Source of the DNA: Alkaliphilus metalliredigens QYMF
Lineage (GTDB): Bacteria; Bacillota; Clostridia; Peptostreptococcales; Natronincolaceae
Assembly (NCBI RefSeq): GCF_000016985.1
Contig: NC_009633.1
Span: 2,147,539 to 2,211,538 of the forward strand
Direction: 5' to 3'
DNA length: 64,000 nucleotides
The notes under the pieces are model-generated. The model ran no database searches and was not told the DNA's origin. It saw only the letters and a list, made by a program, of their open reading frames with translations. Position 1 is the stretch's first letter; each line of letters opens with the position of its first letter. This document shows, piece after piece, positions 37,279 to 46,908 of the stretch. The translations under genes and the position numbers were made by a program.

Positions 37279-37839
37279 ATGAAGTTGAGTGAGGAGAAAA
37301 TCAATAGGATAATACTATGCATACTGCTGATTGCCAGCATTGGATATCATCGATACATGTCAGTATACGAAGAAATAAGTTTTGATAAAAGTGAAGCTAT
37401 GACAGTTCTTCAAGAGACATGGAGACCTTTACAAGAGTTTAATAATGATTCAATAGTAAATGAGATGAATAACATAATTTTCCTACCAGAATACATAGAG
37501 GATAAAAGCGACTTGATAGCGTTTTTTTCTACTGCTATGCCTGAGCGATTGGCGGAACAATTTTTCGAAAATCTTATAGTAGAAGATACAAAGCACGGGT
37601 TAACTGTAAATCAATCAGCACACTTTCCAACCATATATGATGAAGATTCATATATTTTTAAAGCATATATTAGAAAAAGTAGGGGAATGGAAGAAGCGGA
37701 ATTAGTAATACAAGAAATGGGGCCTGTGGGTGGAGGGTATCGCAGAAGAAACTATTATCGGAAAAATGAAAATGATGAATGGACCTATCATTATTTTGAA
37801 GGAGCAGGGTGGACATTTTATCCGATAGATAAGGAATAA
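37279..37839 (+). CDS. Hypothetical protein with N-terminal membrane anchor
   Basis: The 186-residue protein begins with a short charged segment and one hydrophobic helix (IILCILLIASIGYHRY). The rest is acidic and soluble (MTVLQETWRPLQEF, HGLTVNQSAHFPTIYDEDSYIFKAYIRKS), probably outside the membrane. AAGGAGG precedes the ATG. I recognise no family; it could be a small secreted-type lipoprotein-like or sensor domain. Confidence 0.7.
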   Translation: MKLSEEKINRIILCILLIASIGYHRYMSVYEEISFDKSEAMTVLQETWRPLQEFNNDSIVNEMNNIIFLPEYIEDKSDLIAFFSTAMPERLAEQFFENLIVEDTKHGLTVNQSAHFPTIYDEDSYIFKAYIRKSRGMEEAELVIQEMGPVGGGYRRRNYYRKNENDEWTYHYFEGAGWTFYPIDKE

Positions 37840-38056
37840 GGATCATGTGTACAAGATGAATTGCCAGAGGAAAGGAGTGGTTAATTGAATTGATGGAATT
37901 GGCTTAATTGTCATTACCATAGAGTGGATAAAAATATTGAGTTTAGGTCAATATATCTATAATTGATAAAAATTTATTGACAAACGATAAACATAAAAGT
38001 AAAATAATACCATGAAGATGTCATAACACCACAAAAAATGAGGGGAGTTTTAGAAA

Positions 38057-38512
38057 ATGAAAACACCAGAATCAGCAAAATATCTAAATGTTTTATTAAA
38101 TTTCCTAGGGTTATTAGTAATATTATCGCTAATTGGATTTATTTCCCACGTGGTGACAATGGAAAGTGTTGTAGGTGTAGGTAACCTTATACTTACATTT
38201 TATGGAGGAATATATCTTTTAGCGTTGTTAATTGTTGTGGTGATACTAAAAAGGGTTGTGGGAACAATTATATTTGCACGAAACCCCTTGGTTGAGGAGA
38301 ACGTGATTAGGTTTCGAAGGGCGGCATATATATTCTTTGCATTAGGCACATTTGAGTTTATCGTGATCGGGATTGCACGTATGGTGACAGAAGGAAATCC
38401 CTTTAGCTTTGGATTTGTCTTTTCACTTTTTATAGGATGCATTATTTTAGTATTGGCAGATGTGTTTAAATTTGCAATCAAAATCAAAGAAGAAAATGAC
38501 TTGACTGTATAA
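38057..38512 (+). CDS. DUF2975-like four-helix membrane protein
   Basis: The 151-residue protein has four membrane segments and the NPLVEENVIRFRRAAY segment between helices two and three, as in DUF2975. It is followed 13 bp later by a small XRE-type gene, the usual arrangement of this family. The pair probably forms a small membrane-linked regulatory module of unknown signal. AGGGGAG precedes the ATG. Confidence 0.75.
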   Translation: MKTPESAKYLNVLLNFLGLLVILSLIGFISHVVTMESVVGVGNLILTFYGGIYLLALLIVVVILKRVVGTIIFARNPLVEENVIRFRRAAYIFFALGTFEFIVIGIARMVTEGNPFSFGFVFSLFIGCIILVLADVFKFAIKIKEENDLTV

Positions 38513-38525
38513 CGGGGGGGCGAAA

Positions 38526-38744
38526 ATGATTATTGTAAATTTAGACGTTATGATGGCAAAAAGAAAGATCTCTCTAACCGAGCTGGCAGAGAGAATTAAT
38601 ATTACGAATGCAAATCTATCTATTCTCAAAACCAATAAAGCAAAGGCTATTAGATTTTCTACATTAGAGGCGATATGTCGAGAACTACAATGCCAGCCCG
38701 GAGATCTATTGGAATACAGAGAGTCTGAAGAAGAAATCGAGTAA
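38526..38744 (+). CDS. Small Cro/C1-type HTH regulator (YozG-like)
   Basis: The 72-residue protein is a single HTH domain: VMMAKRKISLTELAERINITNANLSILKTNKAKAIRFSTLEAICRELQCQPGDLLEY. This is the partner of DUF2975 proteins. A nearly identical copy, without its membrane partner, lies at 41397. GGGGGGCG precedes the ATG. Confidence 0.88.
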   Translation: MIIVNLDVMMAKRKISLTELAERINITNANLSILKTNKAKAIRFSTLEAICRELQCQPGDLLEYRESEEEIE

Positions 38745-38847
38745 AACGAGAGTACAAAATGAATGATAAATATAGCTCAATAAATAATAATTATAAACTT
38801 TTTTAAGAAGAAATAAAATTAAATAAGTGATTAAAGGGGGAGATTTG

Positions 38848-39633
38848 GTGATTAGAAAAAATGATAGTAGAATAATTAGTATTAGTGCAATTTTAAAGGA
38901 GGGGCTAAATTTTTATAAAGTCCATTTTAAACATCTTATTATGTTGTCTTCTTTATACTTTATTACAGACAATCTAAACTTCTTCTGGGGTGTAGCTAAG
39001 CCCTTATTTTATAATCTAGAACTTGAAAGTGTACATTCTATATTAATGGTGCCCGTAATACTATTGTCACTCTACATGAGTATTAGAGTGACTGTTGGCA
39101 TATACACGTCTATTGAAGGTAGGTTAAATGATAAACAACACTCCGTAAGGGAAGCCATTAATAAAGGTAACGAGCGATTTTGGGCTTTCGTAGGGACTTC
39201 TATTTTACTGGGTCTAATATATTTTATGATCTTTATGATTCCAGTATTTATTTTAATATTTGCAGAAAATATAGCAATAAAGGTTATTTGTAATATTATA
39301 ATTTATATATCGGCTTTATATTTAATGGTACACTACCAGTTTGGTGTTTTTCACTCAGTATTAGATCAATCCAGCGGTTCCCAAGCCCTTAATTTTAGCA
39401 AGAACCTGGTGGAAGGGTATAAAATACCTGTTGTTAAGCTGTCTATAGTAACGACTATACCGTTCTTGATGTTTTTTGCAAATAGACTTCCTGGATATGT
39501 GGGGGGGCAGTTTCCTATAAATGATGAAGCGTTACTGTGGTTTACCCGTGGAATTATTATTTTTATATCTCCATATATATCCATAGTAACTATACTTGCA
39601 TATCATAAACTTCGAGGGTTAAAAGAGATTTAA
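38848..39633 (+). CDS. Polytopic membrane protein of unknown function
   Basis: The 261-residue protein has about six hydrophobic segments, with a soluble N-terminus (IRKNDSRIISISAILKEGLNFYKVHFK) like that of glycerophosphodiesterase membrane-domain or DUF975-like proteins. The start is GTG at 38848 with AAAGGGGGA; an upstream GTG in frame lacks a site. It stands alone. No enzymatic motif is visible. Confidence 0.65.
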   Translation: MIRKNDSRIISISAILKEGLNFYKVHFKHLIMLSSLYFITDNLNFFWGVAKPLFYNLELESVHSILMVPVILLSLYMSIRVTVGIYTSIEGRLNDKQHSVREAINKGNERFWAFVGTSILLGLIYFMIFMIPVFILIFAENIAIKVICNIIIYISALYLMVHYQFGVFHSVLDQSSGSQALNFSKNLVEGYKIPVVKLSIVTTIPFLMFFANRLPGYVGGQFPINDEALLWFTRGIIIFISPYISIVTILAYHKLRGLKEI

Positions 39634-39643
39634 TATGGTCATG

Positions 39644-39668
39644 GTCAATGGGGACGGTTCTTTTTGAC
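39644..39668 (+). repeat. REP-like short palindromic repeat, copy 2
   Basis: GTCAATGGGGACGG-TTCTTTTTGAC is the second copy of the element at 36229-36253. Confidence 0.6.
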
Positions 39669-39738
39669 TCTTAAAAAAGTGTGAAAGGATTCATTTATAT
39701 TAAAAAATTATAAATACAGAGTATAGACATATGGGGTA

Positions 39739-39880
39739 AATTTCTTAAGTTAAAAAAGGAATATAGTGGTACCTGCGATAGGAGTGAAGAAGGTGGCTAG
39801 TTCATCTTATTGTGTATAGGAAGCTATGTGTATTTTGTTAGCAGAGTGTAATGTAAAATTATCCCACTATATGTTATGAT
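39739..39880 (+). repeat. About 140-bp non-coding repeat, copy 2
   Basis: It matches 36977-37115. It ends about 25 bp before the DUF5673-like gene, so that gene's promoter probably lies inside it. Confidence 0.65.
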
Positions 39881-39906
39881 GAACTTACATAAAGGGAGTG
39901 AAAGCA

Positions 39907-40425
39907 ATGGGAGAGATAAAATTCTTTGACATCATTCTACTACTGGCTGCAATATCAGTCATATACCAGTTTATCAAAGACCTTAACAGAAAAAAATACG
40001 TAGGTAAACTTATTTTCAAAGCATCTCAAGATTTTGATAGCAAGGCTACTATATTTTTTTGGAGTATGTTAGGCTGTATATGGTTATTTTTTTTAATTGC
40101 AAGAGGAGTGAATATAGAGAGATATGATTATATGCATCCAATACGTATGATCATGCCACGGGCAGTATGGGTTCTGATCTCTCTTCAATACATATATAAG
40201 TATCATAATAATAAAGAGATCAGAGAAAGAGGAATCACAACAGATACAGGCTTTATCTATTGGAAAGAAATAGTGTGCTATGACTGGAAAGAAAGTAATA
40301 AGCTGGAAATAACCTATCGACCCAGTGGACGTTTTTCTCTTAAAAAAGAAAGAAATAAGATATGGACGATTGAAAATGAAGACAAGAAAGAGATTAGTAA
40401 GCTATTTGACGACTTAATTGGTTAA
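39907..40425 (+). CDS. DUF5673-like small membrane protein
   Basis: The 172-residue protein has three hydrophobic segments (FFDIILLLAAISVIYQFI, FFWSMLGCIWLFFLIARG, IMPRAVWVLISLQYIY) and a soluble C-terminal part with GITTDTGFIYWKEIV and SGRFSLKKERNKIW, resembling a membrane PH-like domain. It is the intact version of the truncated copy at 26306. The ATG at 39907 follows AAAGGGAG by 8 nt. The function is unknown. Confidence 0.7.
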   Translation: MGEIKFFDIILLLAAISVIYQFIKDLNRKKYVGKLIFKASQDFDSKATIFFWSMLGCIWLFFLIARGVNIERYDYMHPIRMIMPRAVWVLISLQYIYKYHNNKEIRERGITTDTGFIYWKEIVCYDWKESNKLEITYRPSGRFSLKKERNKIWTIENEDKKEISKLFDDLIG

Positions 40426-40483
40426 TATTCAGCTTGATCATTATTAAGCTGTTAATATTATAAAGCCTTCGGGGGATAAACAA

Positions 40484-41014
40484 ATGATAAAAAATGTAAA
40501 AGTATTCTTAGAACATTCATTTACTACGATAGTAGTAAATAATATTATAGCCTTGGCGTTACATTTAACTATCTCAATAATATCGATTATCTTACTTATT
40601 GTATTTGTTGTGACTGGACCTACCCTTGGAGTGTACACAACTCACATAATGAGTAGATTGTTTTTCATAATATTGCATATCTCATTATATTTGTGTGCAG
40701 GTATGGTATTAGATAGTAGTAAAGATGAAAAATATGATTTTTTTGCAGGCACTATCATAGCAGTAATTGGTATTGGATTATGGATATATACTCTTTCAAA
40801 AACAGGTATGAATTTAGTCGAAACGCCTAAAGAATTAAGCGAATATTGGATAATATATAATCTATACTACTCACCCTTTACTATGATTTATTTTTTATCA
40901 GGTTTAAATGGATCACCACTATTATCATTATTGACAAATTTGTTACCACCTTTCCTTTTGGGATGTGGTATTAAATGCAGAAGGATAACGGTAAAAAGAA
41001 GTGCAGTGGATTAA
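40484..41014 (+). CDS. Hypothetical membrane protein
   Basis: The 176-residue protein has five hydrophobic segments and no motif that I recognise. The start (ATG after GGGGGATAAACA) is plausible. It looks like an accessory-region gene; neighbours give no function. Confidence 0.55.
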   Translation: MIKNVKVFLEHSFTTIVVNNIIALALHLTISIISIILLIVFVVTGPTLGVYTTHIMSRLFFIILHISLYLCAGMVLDSSKDEKYDFFAGTIIAVIGIGLWIYTLSKTGMNLVETPKELSEYWIIYNLYYSPFTMIYFLSGLNGSPLLSLLTNLLPPFLLGCGIKCRRITVKRSAVD

Positions 41015-41110
41015 GATTTATATTTATGAGTGCACATTAGAGAAACTTATTGCGTAGTATTCAATATATAAATAGGATTAAGAAAAGATTTTAGAATAAG
41101 GGGTGTTTTT

Positions 41111-41396
41111 ATGCTGGGTATTATTTTATTAATCGTCTTGGTGTCGGTGGTGTTCAACAACAAAAGTAATATCAGTAAGCTGGCATGATTGCAAACGTAT
41201 CTCTCATGAAGCCAGGGGACTTTGATAGATGGATGGAAAGTGCCTATTTTTATATGATTTCAGATTTTATCGTGGCGGTGACACTTTCAGAGACAACTTT
41301 TGCGCAAGAGGTTGCAGAACGCTATATGAAGAGCGATTTGGATCTGGTTCAATCAGCGGGATTGAGCACATATGAGTGGCTTCTTGGCTCTCGGTT
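41111..41396 (+). pseudogene. Short decayed coding stretch
   Basis: A 25-codon frame with a membrane helix (GIILLIVLVSVVF) is followed by a 71-codon frame (41185-41400) with an alpha-helical product. Neither has a normal full-length look. The end runs into the duplicated HTH gene. I read it as remnants, with low certainty. Confidence 0.3.
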
Positions 41397-41618
41397 ATGA
41401 TGGCCAAAAGAAAGATCTCTCTAACCGAGCTGGCAGAGAGAATTAACATTACAAATGCTAATCTATCTATTCTAAAAACCAATAAAGCAAAGGCCATTAG
41501 ATTTTCTATATTAGAGGCGATATGTCGAGAACTGCAATGCCAGCCCGAAGATCTATTAGAATACATAAAGTCTGAAGAACGGGAGAAGAAGTCGAGTAAA
41601 AGAGACTTAACCTCTTAA
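41397..41618 (+). CDS. Duplicated Cro/C1-type HTH regulator (copy of 38526)
   Basis: From the ATG ATG at 41397 the product MMAKRKISLTELAERINITN onward is nearly identical to the HTH at 38526, with a different C-terminal tail (KKSSKRDLTS). The first seven residues of the original are replaced, and no ribosome site fits well. It was probably made by a partial duplication that fused it to older sequence, and may not be expressed. Confidence 0.55.
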   Translation: MMAKRKISLTELAERINITNANLSILKTNKAKAIRFSILEAICRELQCQPEDLLEYIKSEEREKKSSKRDLTS

Positions 41619-41687
41619 TACATTATATGAAGACAGGTATAAATAAAAGCTATGTTATGAAAGAAACATAAATAACTTAGAAAAAGT

Positions 41688-41744
41688 AAACCTCCTAGAG
41701 GAGAAGTGGCCCTGAAATTTGGGCAATATTCTACCGCAGGAGGT
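41688..41744. terminator. Inverted repeat between decayed genes
   Basis: AAACCTCCT and AGGAGGTTT (9 bp) enclose about 40 nt. It resembles a weak terminator, and the arms contain ribosome-site-like sequence. Confidence 0.4.
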
Positions 41745-41756
41745 TTTATATTGAGG

Positions 41757-42094
41757 TTATTTACTACTTCTCCATAGCCTTTTTGCAAACTCAGTATTCA
41801 CAATAGCGTCCTCTGGACTCTTTTTTCTAATTCGCCAGCTTCGATCATAATGTCTTGCATTCTTTCTAGTCCTTCAGGAGTCAGTATAAGGTTTTGATAA
41901 CTAGGTTTCATAGATTTTACGCTGAGCCTTGTTTTAGGCAATTCTAGGAAATAAAAGGAATTACGTAGACCAATAGAGAATATATAAAGCGTTGGATTAG
42001 ATAGAAAATGCGTAGAAAATATTCTAGATGGTATATCACATTGGTAGAAAAATATGTAACAAATAATATTAATCTTTAAGAAAGATTTAATCAT
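41757..42094 (-). pseudogene. Reverse-strand gene remnant with a frameshift
   Basis: The conserved-looking part reads MKPSYQNLILTPEGLERM and QDIMIEAGELEK. A one-base slip in an A-run would continue SPEDAIVNTEFAKRLWRSSK to a stop at 41757; without it the frame ends at 41798. The upstream codons look non-coding. Family not recognised. Confidence 0.4.
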
Positions 42095-42132
42095 TATTCA
42101 TAGAAATAAAAAACATTACAAGGAGGGAGCGT

Positions 42133-42602
42133 ATGTCAAAAAAACAGCATTACGTTATTTATTGACTTTAGGGGTATTCATCATTTATGCCGCTGCTGGA
42201 GGATTTATAGAAAACTACATTACAGAGCTTCGATCGCGGCTATATAAACCCCTTATTCTTGAACTTATGTTTATTACAACGGTTTTTAATATGGGTATCG
42301 GAATTTTACTTGCATCTCATAATTATTTCAATGAAAAAAGGAAAGAGGGAAGTTGGAAAGTTGATAAATATAAATTATACTTTCTGTGTATACCAGCTTT
42401 ATTTTTATCATTGTTAACGTGGATGTATTTATGGATACCTGGATCAAGACCAATATTAGAGACACTACAGATAGTGCTTCCTGTTAGGATTACATCAATG
42501 AATATATTTCAAATTTTGTTCGGGTATACTTTGGTAACTAGCTTTTACAAAAGCACTAATAATAGCAAACCAGGGTTAAGTGATGAAAATATGCAGAGTT
42601 AA
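42133..42602 (+). pseudogene. Membrane protein gene with start separated by a poly-A frameshift (paralogue of 55305)
   Basis: AAGGAGGGAG and an ATG at 42133 start MSKK, but after seven A the frame ends soon. Adding one A would give MSKKTALRYLLTLGVFIIYAAAG and continue through the 146-codon frame at 42162-42602. That frame has four hydrophobic segments. Its C-terminal half (KEGSWKVDKYKLYFLCIPALFLSL ... GYTLVTSF) matches the protein at 55305. It may be a sequencing error or true decay. Confidence 0.55.
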
Positions 42603-42963
42603 TAATAGAAATCATGAGGTGTTTTTAAATTTCTCTCATAAGAAATATAACTCTTGAAATATTGATTTTTCATTCATTCGTTGAATAGGGGATGATTTCG
42701 GTATAGATGCTTCCAGTTATAATGAGTTTACCGATGGCTTTAATTTGGGCTATTCTCTATAAATCTATTTAGGTTTCTTATTGCCTACTAGATAGTATAT
42801 AGTCTTCCTGAGTTAATCGAAAAGAAACAAGCTATAGAGGTTGAGTGATATTGCGTATTTGATGTAAAAGATGACATAGCTATGCTAATTGATAATATAG
42901 TAGAAATAATTACACATTACTTTCAAGAAACTTATTTTAAAATTTAACCTGGAGGTGTTTCTT

Positions 42964-43152
42964 ATGAACAAATTTAAAGTATTTCTTTATTCAAGATGGA
43001 TTTTATTTTTTACTATACTTACTCTTATTTATTACGGTATTAGGTATGGCGAAAAAATAATTAGTCCTTTTGGTGCTATTGTACACCTTATAGTTATCCT
43101 CTTTATTGCAATTGAATTTTCCTACAAAAAAGAAAAAAGGAAAACTCCATAA
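42964..43152 (+). CDS. Small two-helix membrane protein
   Basis: The 62-residue protein starts MNKFKVFLYSRWILFFTILTL and has a second helix AIVHLIVILFIAIEF, ending in a basic tail. CTGGAGGTG precedes the ATG. The function is unknown. Confidence 0.55.
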   Translation: MNKFKVFLYSRWILFFTILTLIYYGIRYGEKIISPFGAIVHLIVILFIAIEFSYKKEKRKTP

Positions 43153-43262
43153 CGATAGTCATAATTAATAATCTATCCTACAGTCCCCAACACAATGCCT
43201 AATTTTTAAGGCGTATCAGATGTGAAACGTGACACTAACAAAAATATAATGGAGGTATAATT

Positions 43263-43559
43263 ATGTGGTTAATATTAGGAGTAATTGCTATAGTAGCAAC
43301 TTTTATCAATCTTTATATGTATAAAACAGGCAAAGATTATAAACTTGCTATGGCAATAGGATTGTCATTTACAGCATTAACACTTTGTTCACAATACAGC
43401 CTTGTATCCAAGTGGGTAAAAGTAGAGGATTGGTCGGCTTTATTAGATATTGTACCTACTATGGAAATGGCGTTATGGGTTTTGACGATTATATCTATTG
43501 TGCTAAACATAACGCCTATACTTTTAGAGCTAAAAAGCAAGAAATACTTTACTTTATAA
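43263..43559 (+). CDS. Small three-helix membrane protein
   Basis: The 98-residue protein has three hydrophobic helices (WLILGVIAIVATFINLYMY, LAMAIGLSFTALTL, MALWVLTIISIVLNITPILL) with a soluble loop VKVEDWSALLDIVP. ATGGAGG precedes the ATG. The family is not named in my memory; it looks intact. Confidence 0.6.
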   Translation: MWLILGVIAIVATFINLYMYKTGKDYKLAMAIGLSFTALTLCSQYSLVSKWVKVEDWSALLDIVPTMEMALWVLTIISIVLNITPILLELKSKKYFTL

Positions 43560-43767
43560 CAGCACAATATTATTATATTGTGAAAAATTAAGAAGTGTTT
43601 TTGGTTTCGTATTATCTTTTTTATGTGCCACAAAATGCTTGAAACATTAGCAATATAGCCATTATTTTTTTTACTTCCAAATATCAACATTAGCCATTAA
43701 CAAAGCCTAGTAAATAAAAAAGAGTATATTCTACAAATAAATCGGTTTTAAAAGGAGGTTTTTCGAT

Positions 43768-43823
43768 ATGAATAAGGACGGTAAAACAGTTATTGTGATT
43801 GGCTGTAACTGGCAAGTGTTTTT
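43768..43823 (+). pseudogene. 5' fragment of a small gene interrupted by the IS21-family element
   Basis: AAAGGAGG and an ATG start MNKDGKTVIVIGCNWQVF, which runs into the left end of the insertion. The rest of the gene appears to resume at 46546 with FYFTSYIGIIILAIITYF and a cytoplasmic tail. Confidence 0.55.
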
Positions 43824-43925
43824 GGAGAAATTTTGGCAAATAGTTTTCCATAGTAATTTCCAAATCTCTCCATACACTACTGCTTGTAATTTATCTTATA
43901 ATCACTGAACTTTATTAAACGAATA

Positions 43926-44135
43926 TTAGTTTTTATCTCTTATGACTTTTCTGATTTGCTCATAAATATCTTGCTCCGTATACTCGAAAATATGACCTTC
44001 ATCATCTTCTACAGGAGATCCATACTCATTTAATAATTCCTGCTTTAAGCCATCAGAGATAGTTATCCTTCTGCTAAACAAATACTTTTTTAAATCTTTC
44101 TCTCTTAACAACATAATCACAATCGCCTCCTTCAT
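43926..44135 (-). CDS. Small ORF downstream of istB inside the IS21-family element
   Basis: The frame of up to 69 codons contains LLREKDLKKYLFSRRITISDGLKQELLNEYG and a charged acidic end. GAAGGAGG lies just before a GTG and an ATG (about 44120 and 44114), so the real product is probably 62-64 residues. It follows istB by only 3 bp. IS21 elements normally carry just istA and istB, so a third gene is unusual; it may be a passenger or regulator. Confidence 0.55.
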   Translation of the reverse strand: MKEAIVIMLLREKDLKKYLFSRRITISDGLKQELLNEYGSPVEDDEGHIFEYTEQDIYEQIRKVIRDKN

Positions 44136-44138
44136 CTA

Positions 44139-44882
44139 TTAAAACAATGATTCTCGATGTTCTAATCTATAGCTCTTACCTGTCATATTAAATAGCTCAC
44201 ATCTGTAAGTGATTCTATCTAACACTGCCGTGGTTAAAGCGGGGTCCCCTAATAACTCGGTCCAATCTTCAAGCCCTTTGTTGGAGGTAATAATTAACGA
44301 TGTTTGTTCATGAAGGGCTGATATTAATTGGAAAAACAAGTTCGCTTCTTCTCTTGATATGGGGAGGTAACCTAGCTCATCGATGATCAGAAGACTAGAA
44401 GATAAAACATTGTTGATTTTCCCTTTGCTTTTTCTTGATATCTCCTGTGTTTTTAAACAGTGCATCAGATTGTCCATGGTGGTGAAGCTAACCTTGTAGC
44501 CCATCTCTACAGCCTTGTACCCTAATGCAATACACAAGTGGCTTTTACCTACCCCTGGAGGGCCTAAAAGTATTAGATTATACATTCTATCTATCCAGTC
44601 CATCTCAATAAGACTATTGATTTGTCTTTGGGTAATCGATCTTTGAAAGGTTAGATCGAACTCTTCTATTGTCTTAAGTACCGGAAAGCCTGCAGCCTTA
44701 ACTCTGCGTTCCTGGGCCTTTTTCTCTCTGAGATCGACTTCGTTTTCTAATATTGACAGTAAAAGATTCTGATATGAAATGTTGTTTATGTCAGCATTTT
44801 CAACGATGGAATCTGCATTGGTATTTAAGTAGTTCAATTTGAGTTTTTTAGCGTGATCCTTTATTGATTCTAATTTTTCCAT
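44139..44882 (-). CDS. istB: IS21-family helper ATPase IstB
   Basis: The 247-residue AAA+ protein has Walker [12 protein letters not shown] near residue 108, Walker [12 protein letters not shown] near 167 and the IstB/DnaC region [16 protein letters not shown]. IstB assembles on target DNA and licenses IstA. Its start overlaps the end of istA by 13 nt, as is common in the family. Confidence 0.95.
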   Translation of the reverse strand: MEKLESIKDHAKKLKLNYLNTNADSIVENADINNISYQNLLLSILENEVDLREKKAQERRVKAAGFPVLKTIEEFDLTFQRSITQRQINSLIEMDWIDRMYNLILLGPPGVGKSHLCIALGYKAVEMGYKVSFTTMDNLMHCLKTQEISRKSKGKINNVLSSSLLIIDELGYLPISREEANLFFQLISALHEQTSLIITSNKGLEDWTELLGDPALTTAVLDRITYRCELFNMTGKSYRLEHRESLF

Positions 44883-46444
44883 TTTCTTTTATCCTCCTTC
44901 AGGGCACTCATGTATTCTCTAATATCTCGTACTTGAGGCTTTAAATCCTGATATTTTGAAGGAGTAGTTATGTCAGCTTTAAAGTACTTCTTATTTAGTT
45001 GTCTGTTTTCTTCAAGTTTTAAGTACTGTATGGCATCCTTCAAGAGCCCTGCGCTAAACAATTTCCTTTCAATACAGTAGCTTAATGCCCTTTGAACAAT
45101 TGATTTGTCTTGGTTTTTTACTGTATTCATTATTAGGGCAAATTGATCTTTAAAGTGTCTTGGCTTCTCTATTTTTAATACATCAACAAATTCATTAGCC
45201 TTTTCAGTATGGTCTAAGCTTTTTAACACTTTGTTGTAGATTTCATGACTTGTACAGTGTTTACTCTCATTCCTATCATAGTGCTCTATTTTCACTAATT
45301 TTCCTTTATCCTGACTGATTTTATGTTCAATAATTAACTGTTCTGTATCTTGGTTCTTAATTTCCATGGTATCTTTCTTAATAATTAATTTAACCTCTTT
45401 CCCTGGAGAATAGGTTCCCGTAGGGACTTGGTATCTATTTTGCTTGTAAAAAACTGTATTGTTTTTTCTAACGAGATAGGTTAAACTATTTGTATTAGTT
45501 GTGTTTACAAATAGAGTGGGTATTGGCTTTAAGTGTTCCTTTTCCAGGGCAAACACTTCTGCCGGTACCTTCTTTGTTGTTTCATGGACTTTTTTATTAC
45601 CTCTTCTTTCTAACCATTTCAGCGAATCATCATTAAATGAGTCAATATCTACAAATGTTCTATTCTTTGCAAAATTATACTTGGCATATTTCACTACGGC
45701 TTCAATTTTCCCTTTACTCTGTGGGTCATAACCCCTGCAAAGGTACACTTTAAACTTAAGGGAATTAATATAGTTTTGAAATCCTTCTGTGTATATGATA
45801 TCTCCATGATTTTCTGATACCACTAGGACTCTGTCCTGGTCATAAACAACCTCCTTAGGCATTCCTCCAAAATATTCAAAGGCTTTATTATGGGCCTCAA
45901 TGAATGTCTGGGTAGTAAAGGGCTTGTCTATCCAATAGATGTATTTATGTCTGGAATGGGATAAAACCATACCAAAGCAATATACTTTGATTCTTGTTTT
46001 GTCAGGTTTATCTAGCCATATTTGGCCCAGGTCAACCTGTGCTTGATATCCCATAGGAAGCTCATCCACCTCCTCAAATTGCCTTGCTGAAACTACTTTA
46101 GGGAGCTTATGTTCTTCCCTTAAGTGATTGACATATAGTCGTAAAGTTCTATCCTTAAAGTCCAGCACATGATATTTTTCCTCTAGCCAATCATATATTT
46201 GAGCACTTGATAAATCCCTATGTTCTCTAATCCATGCTAAGACTTCGTCCTTATATTTGTCCACCTTCCTTTCTCTAGATTCAGTTCTTTGTCTTAAGCT
46301 TGCAAATTCATCTGGTGTCATATCCCAATATTTATGTACTGTTTTATAGTCGATCTCCAGCCTCCTTGCTACCTGTGATTTATTCAGTCCTTTGGACTTG
46401 TATCCTTGGATTTCAGCAAACATATTCCACTCCTTCAATTTCAT
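44870..46444 (-). CDS. istA: IS21-family transposase IstA
   Basis: The 524-residue protein has an N-terminal HTH ([23 protein letters not shown]) and an rve-type DDE integrase core ([14 protein letters not shown] near residue 134, [10 protein letters not shown] near 200, [16 protein letters not shown] near 247 giving the catalytic Glu). The C-terminal part holds the beta-barrel domain. It is full length with GAGGAGG before the ATG, so the element may be active. Confidence 0.95.
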   Translation of the reverse strand: MKLKEWNMFAEIQGYKSKGLNKSQVARRLEIDYKTVHKYWDMTPDEFASLRQRTESRERKVDKYKDEVLAWIREHRDLSSAQIYDWLEEKYHVLDFKDRTLRLYVNHLREEHKLPKVVSARQFEEVDELPMGYQAQVDLGQIWLDKPDKTRIKVYCFGMVLSHSRHKYIYWIDKPFTTQTFIEAHNKAFEYFGGMPKEVVYDQDRVLVVSENHGDIIYTEGFQNYINSLKFKVYLCRGYDPQSKGKIEAVVKYAKYNFAKNRTFVDIDSFNDDSLKWLERRGNKKVHETTKKVPAEVFALEKEHLKPIPTLFVNTTNTNSLTYLVRKNNTVFYKQNRYQVPTGTYSPGKEVKLIIKKDTMEIKNQDTEQLIIEHKISQDKGKLVKIEHYDRNESKHCTSHEIYNKVLKSLDHTEKANEFVDVLKIEKPRHFKDQFALIMNTVKNQDKSIVQRALSYCIERKLFSAGLLKDAIQYLKLEENRQLNKKYFKADITTPSKYQDLKPQVRDIREYMSALKEDKRKWKN

Positions 46445-46545
46445 TCCTCCTCTGGTGTCACTAGCTAACTAATTCTACCAGAAGGGATATTATTATTGTA
46501 GTAAATTGGAAATTATTCTCCGTTTTTGTTTGCCAAAATCTCTCC

Positions 46546-46774
46546 CTTTTATTTTACCAGTTACATTGGCATTATTATTTTAGCTATAATAACATATTTC
46601 TGGATTATGAAACTTAAACAGGTTGAACTTTGGTTCGGGAACACTTCTGAAACTGAAATGGTTTCAAATTTACGAACAGGTATAAACCATAAATATGGAC
46701 TTAGGGCTATTTTAACAATAGCAGGCACTGGTGGTCTAGCGTATACATTTAATAAAAGAAATTTCTCAAAATAA
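46546..46774 (+). pseudogene. 3' fragment of the gene interrupted by the IS21-family element
   Basis: Open sequence right after the insertion encodes a membrane helix (YIGIIILAIITYFWIM) and a soluble tail ending in a glycine-rich helix (RAILTIAGTGGLAYTFN). The frame is entered only through IS sequence, so it is the back half of the gene that starts at 43768. Confidence 0.5.
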
Positions 46775-46908
46775 TGCTAGTACGAATACTTTAAATGCAT
46801 CATAGGTAAATTTATTGTACTTGTGAAATGTTCTATGCGACACAAGATATGTAAATATAAAGGACTAAGACAGCTTTGCTGTGGTAGAAGGGAACCTGGG
46901 GTTTCCTA

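Larger units (their letters stand above)
43824..46545 (-). mobile_element. IS21-family insertion sequence with an extra small ORF
   Basis: The element contains istA and istB on the minus strand plus a short third gene. The ends are inverted: GGAGA-A/G-ATTTTGGCAAA followed 13 nt later by TAATTTCCAA on the left (43824-43863) and the same pattern, complemented, on the right (46506-46545). The exact outer base and target duplication could not be fixed. About 2.7 kb. Confidence 0.8.
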
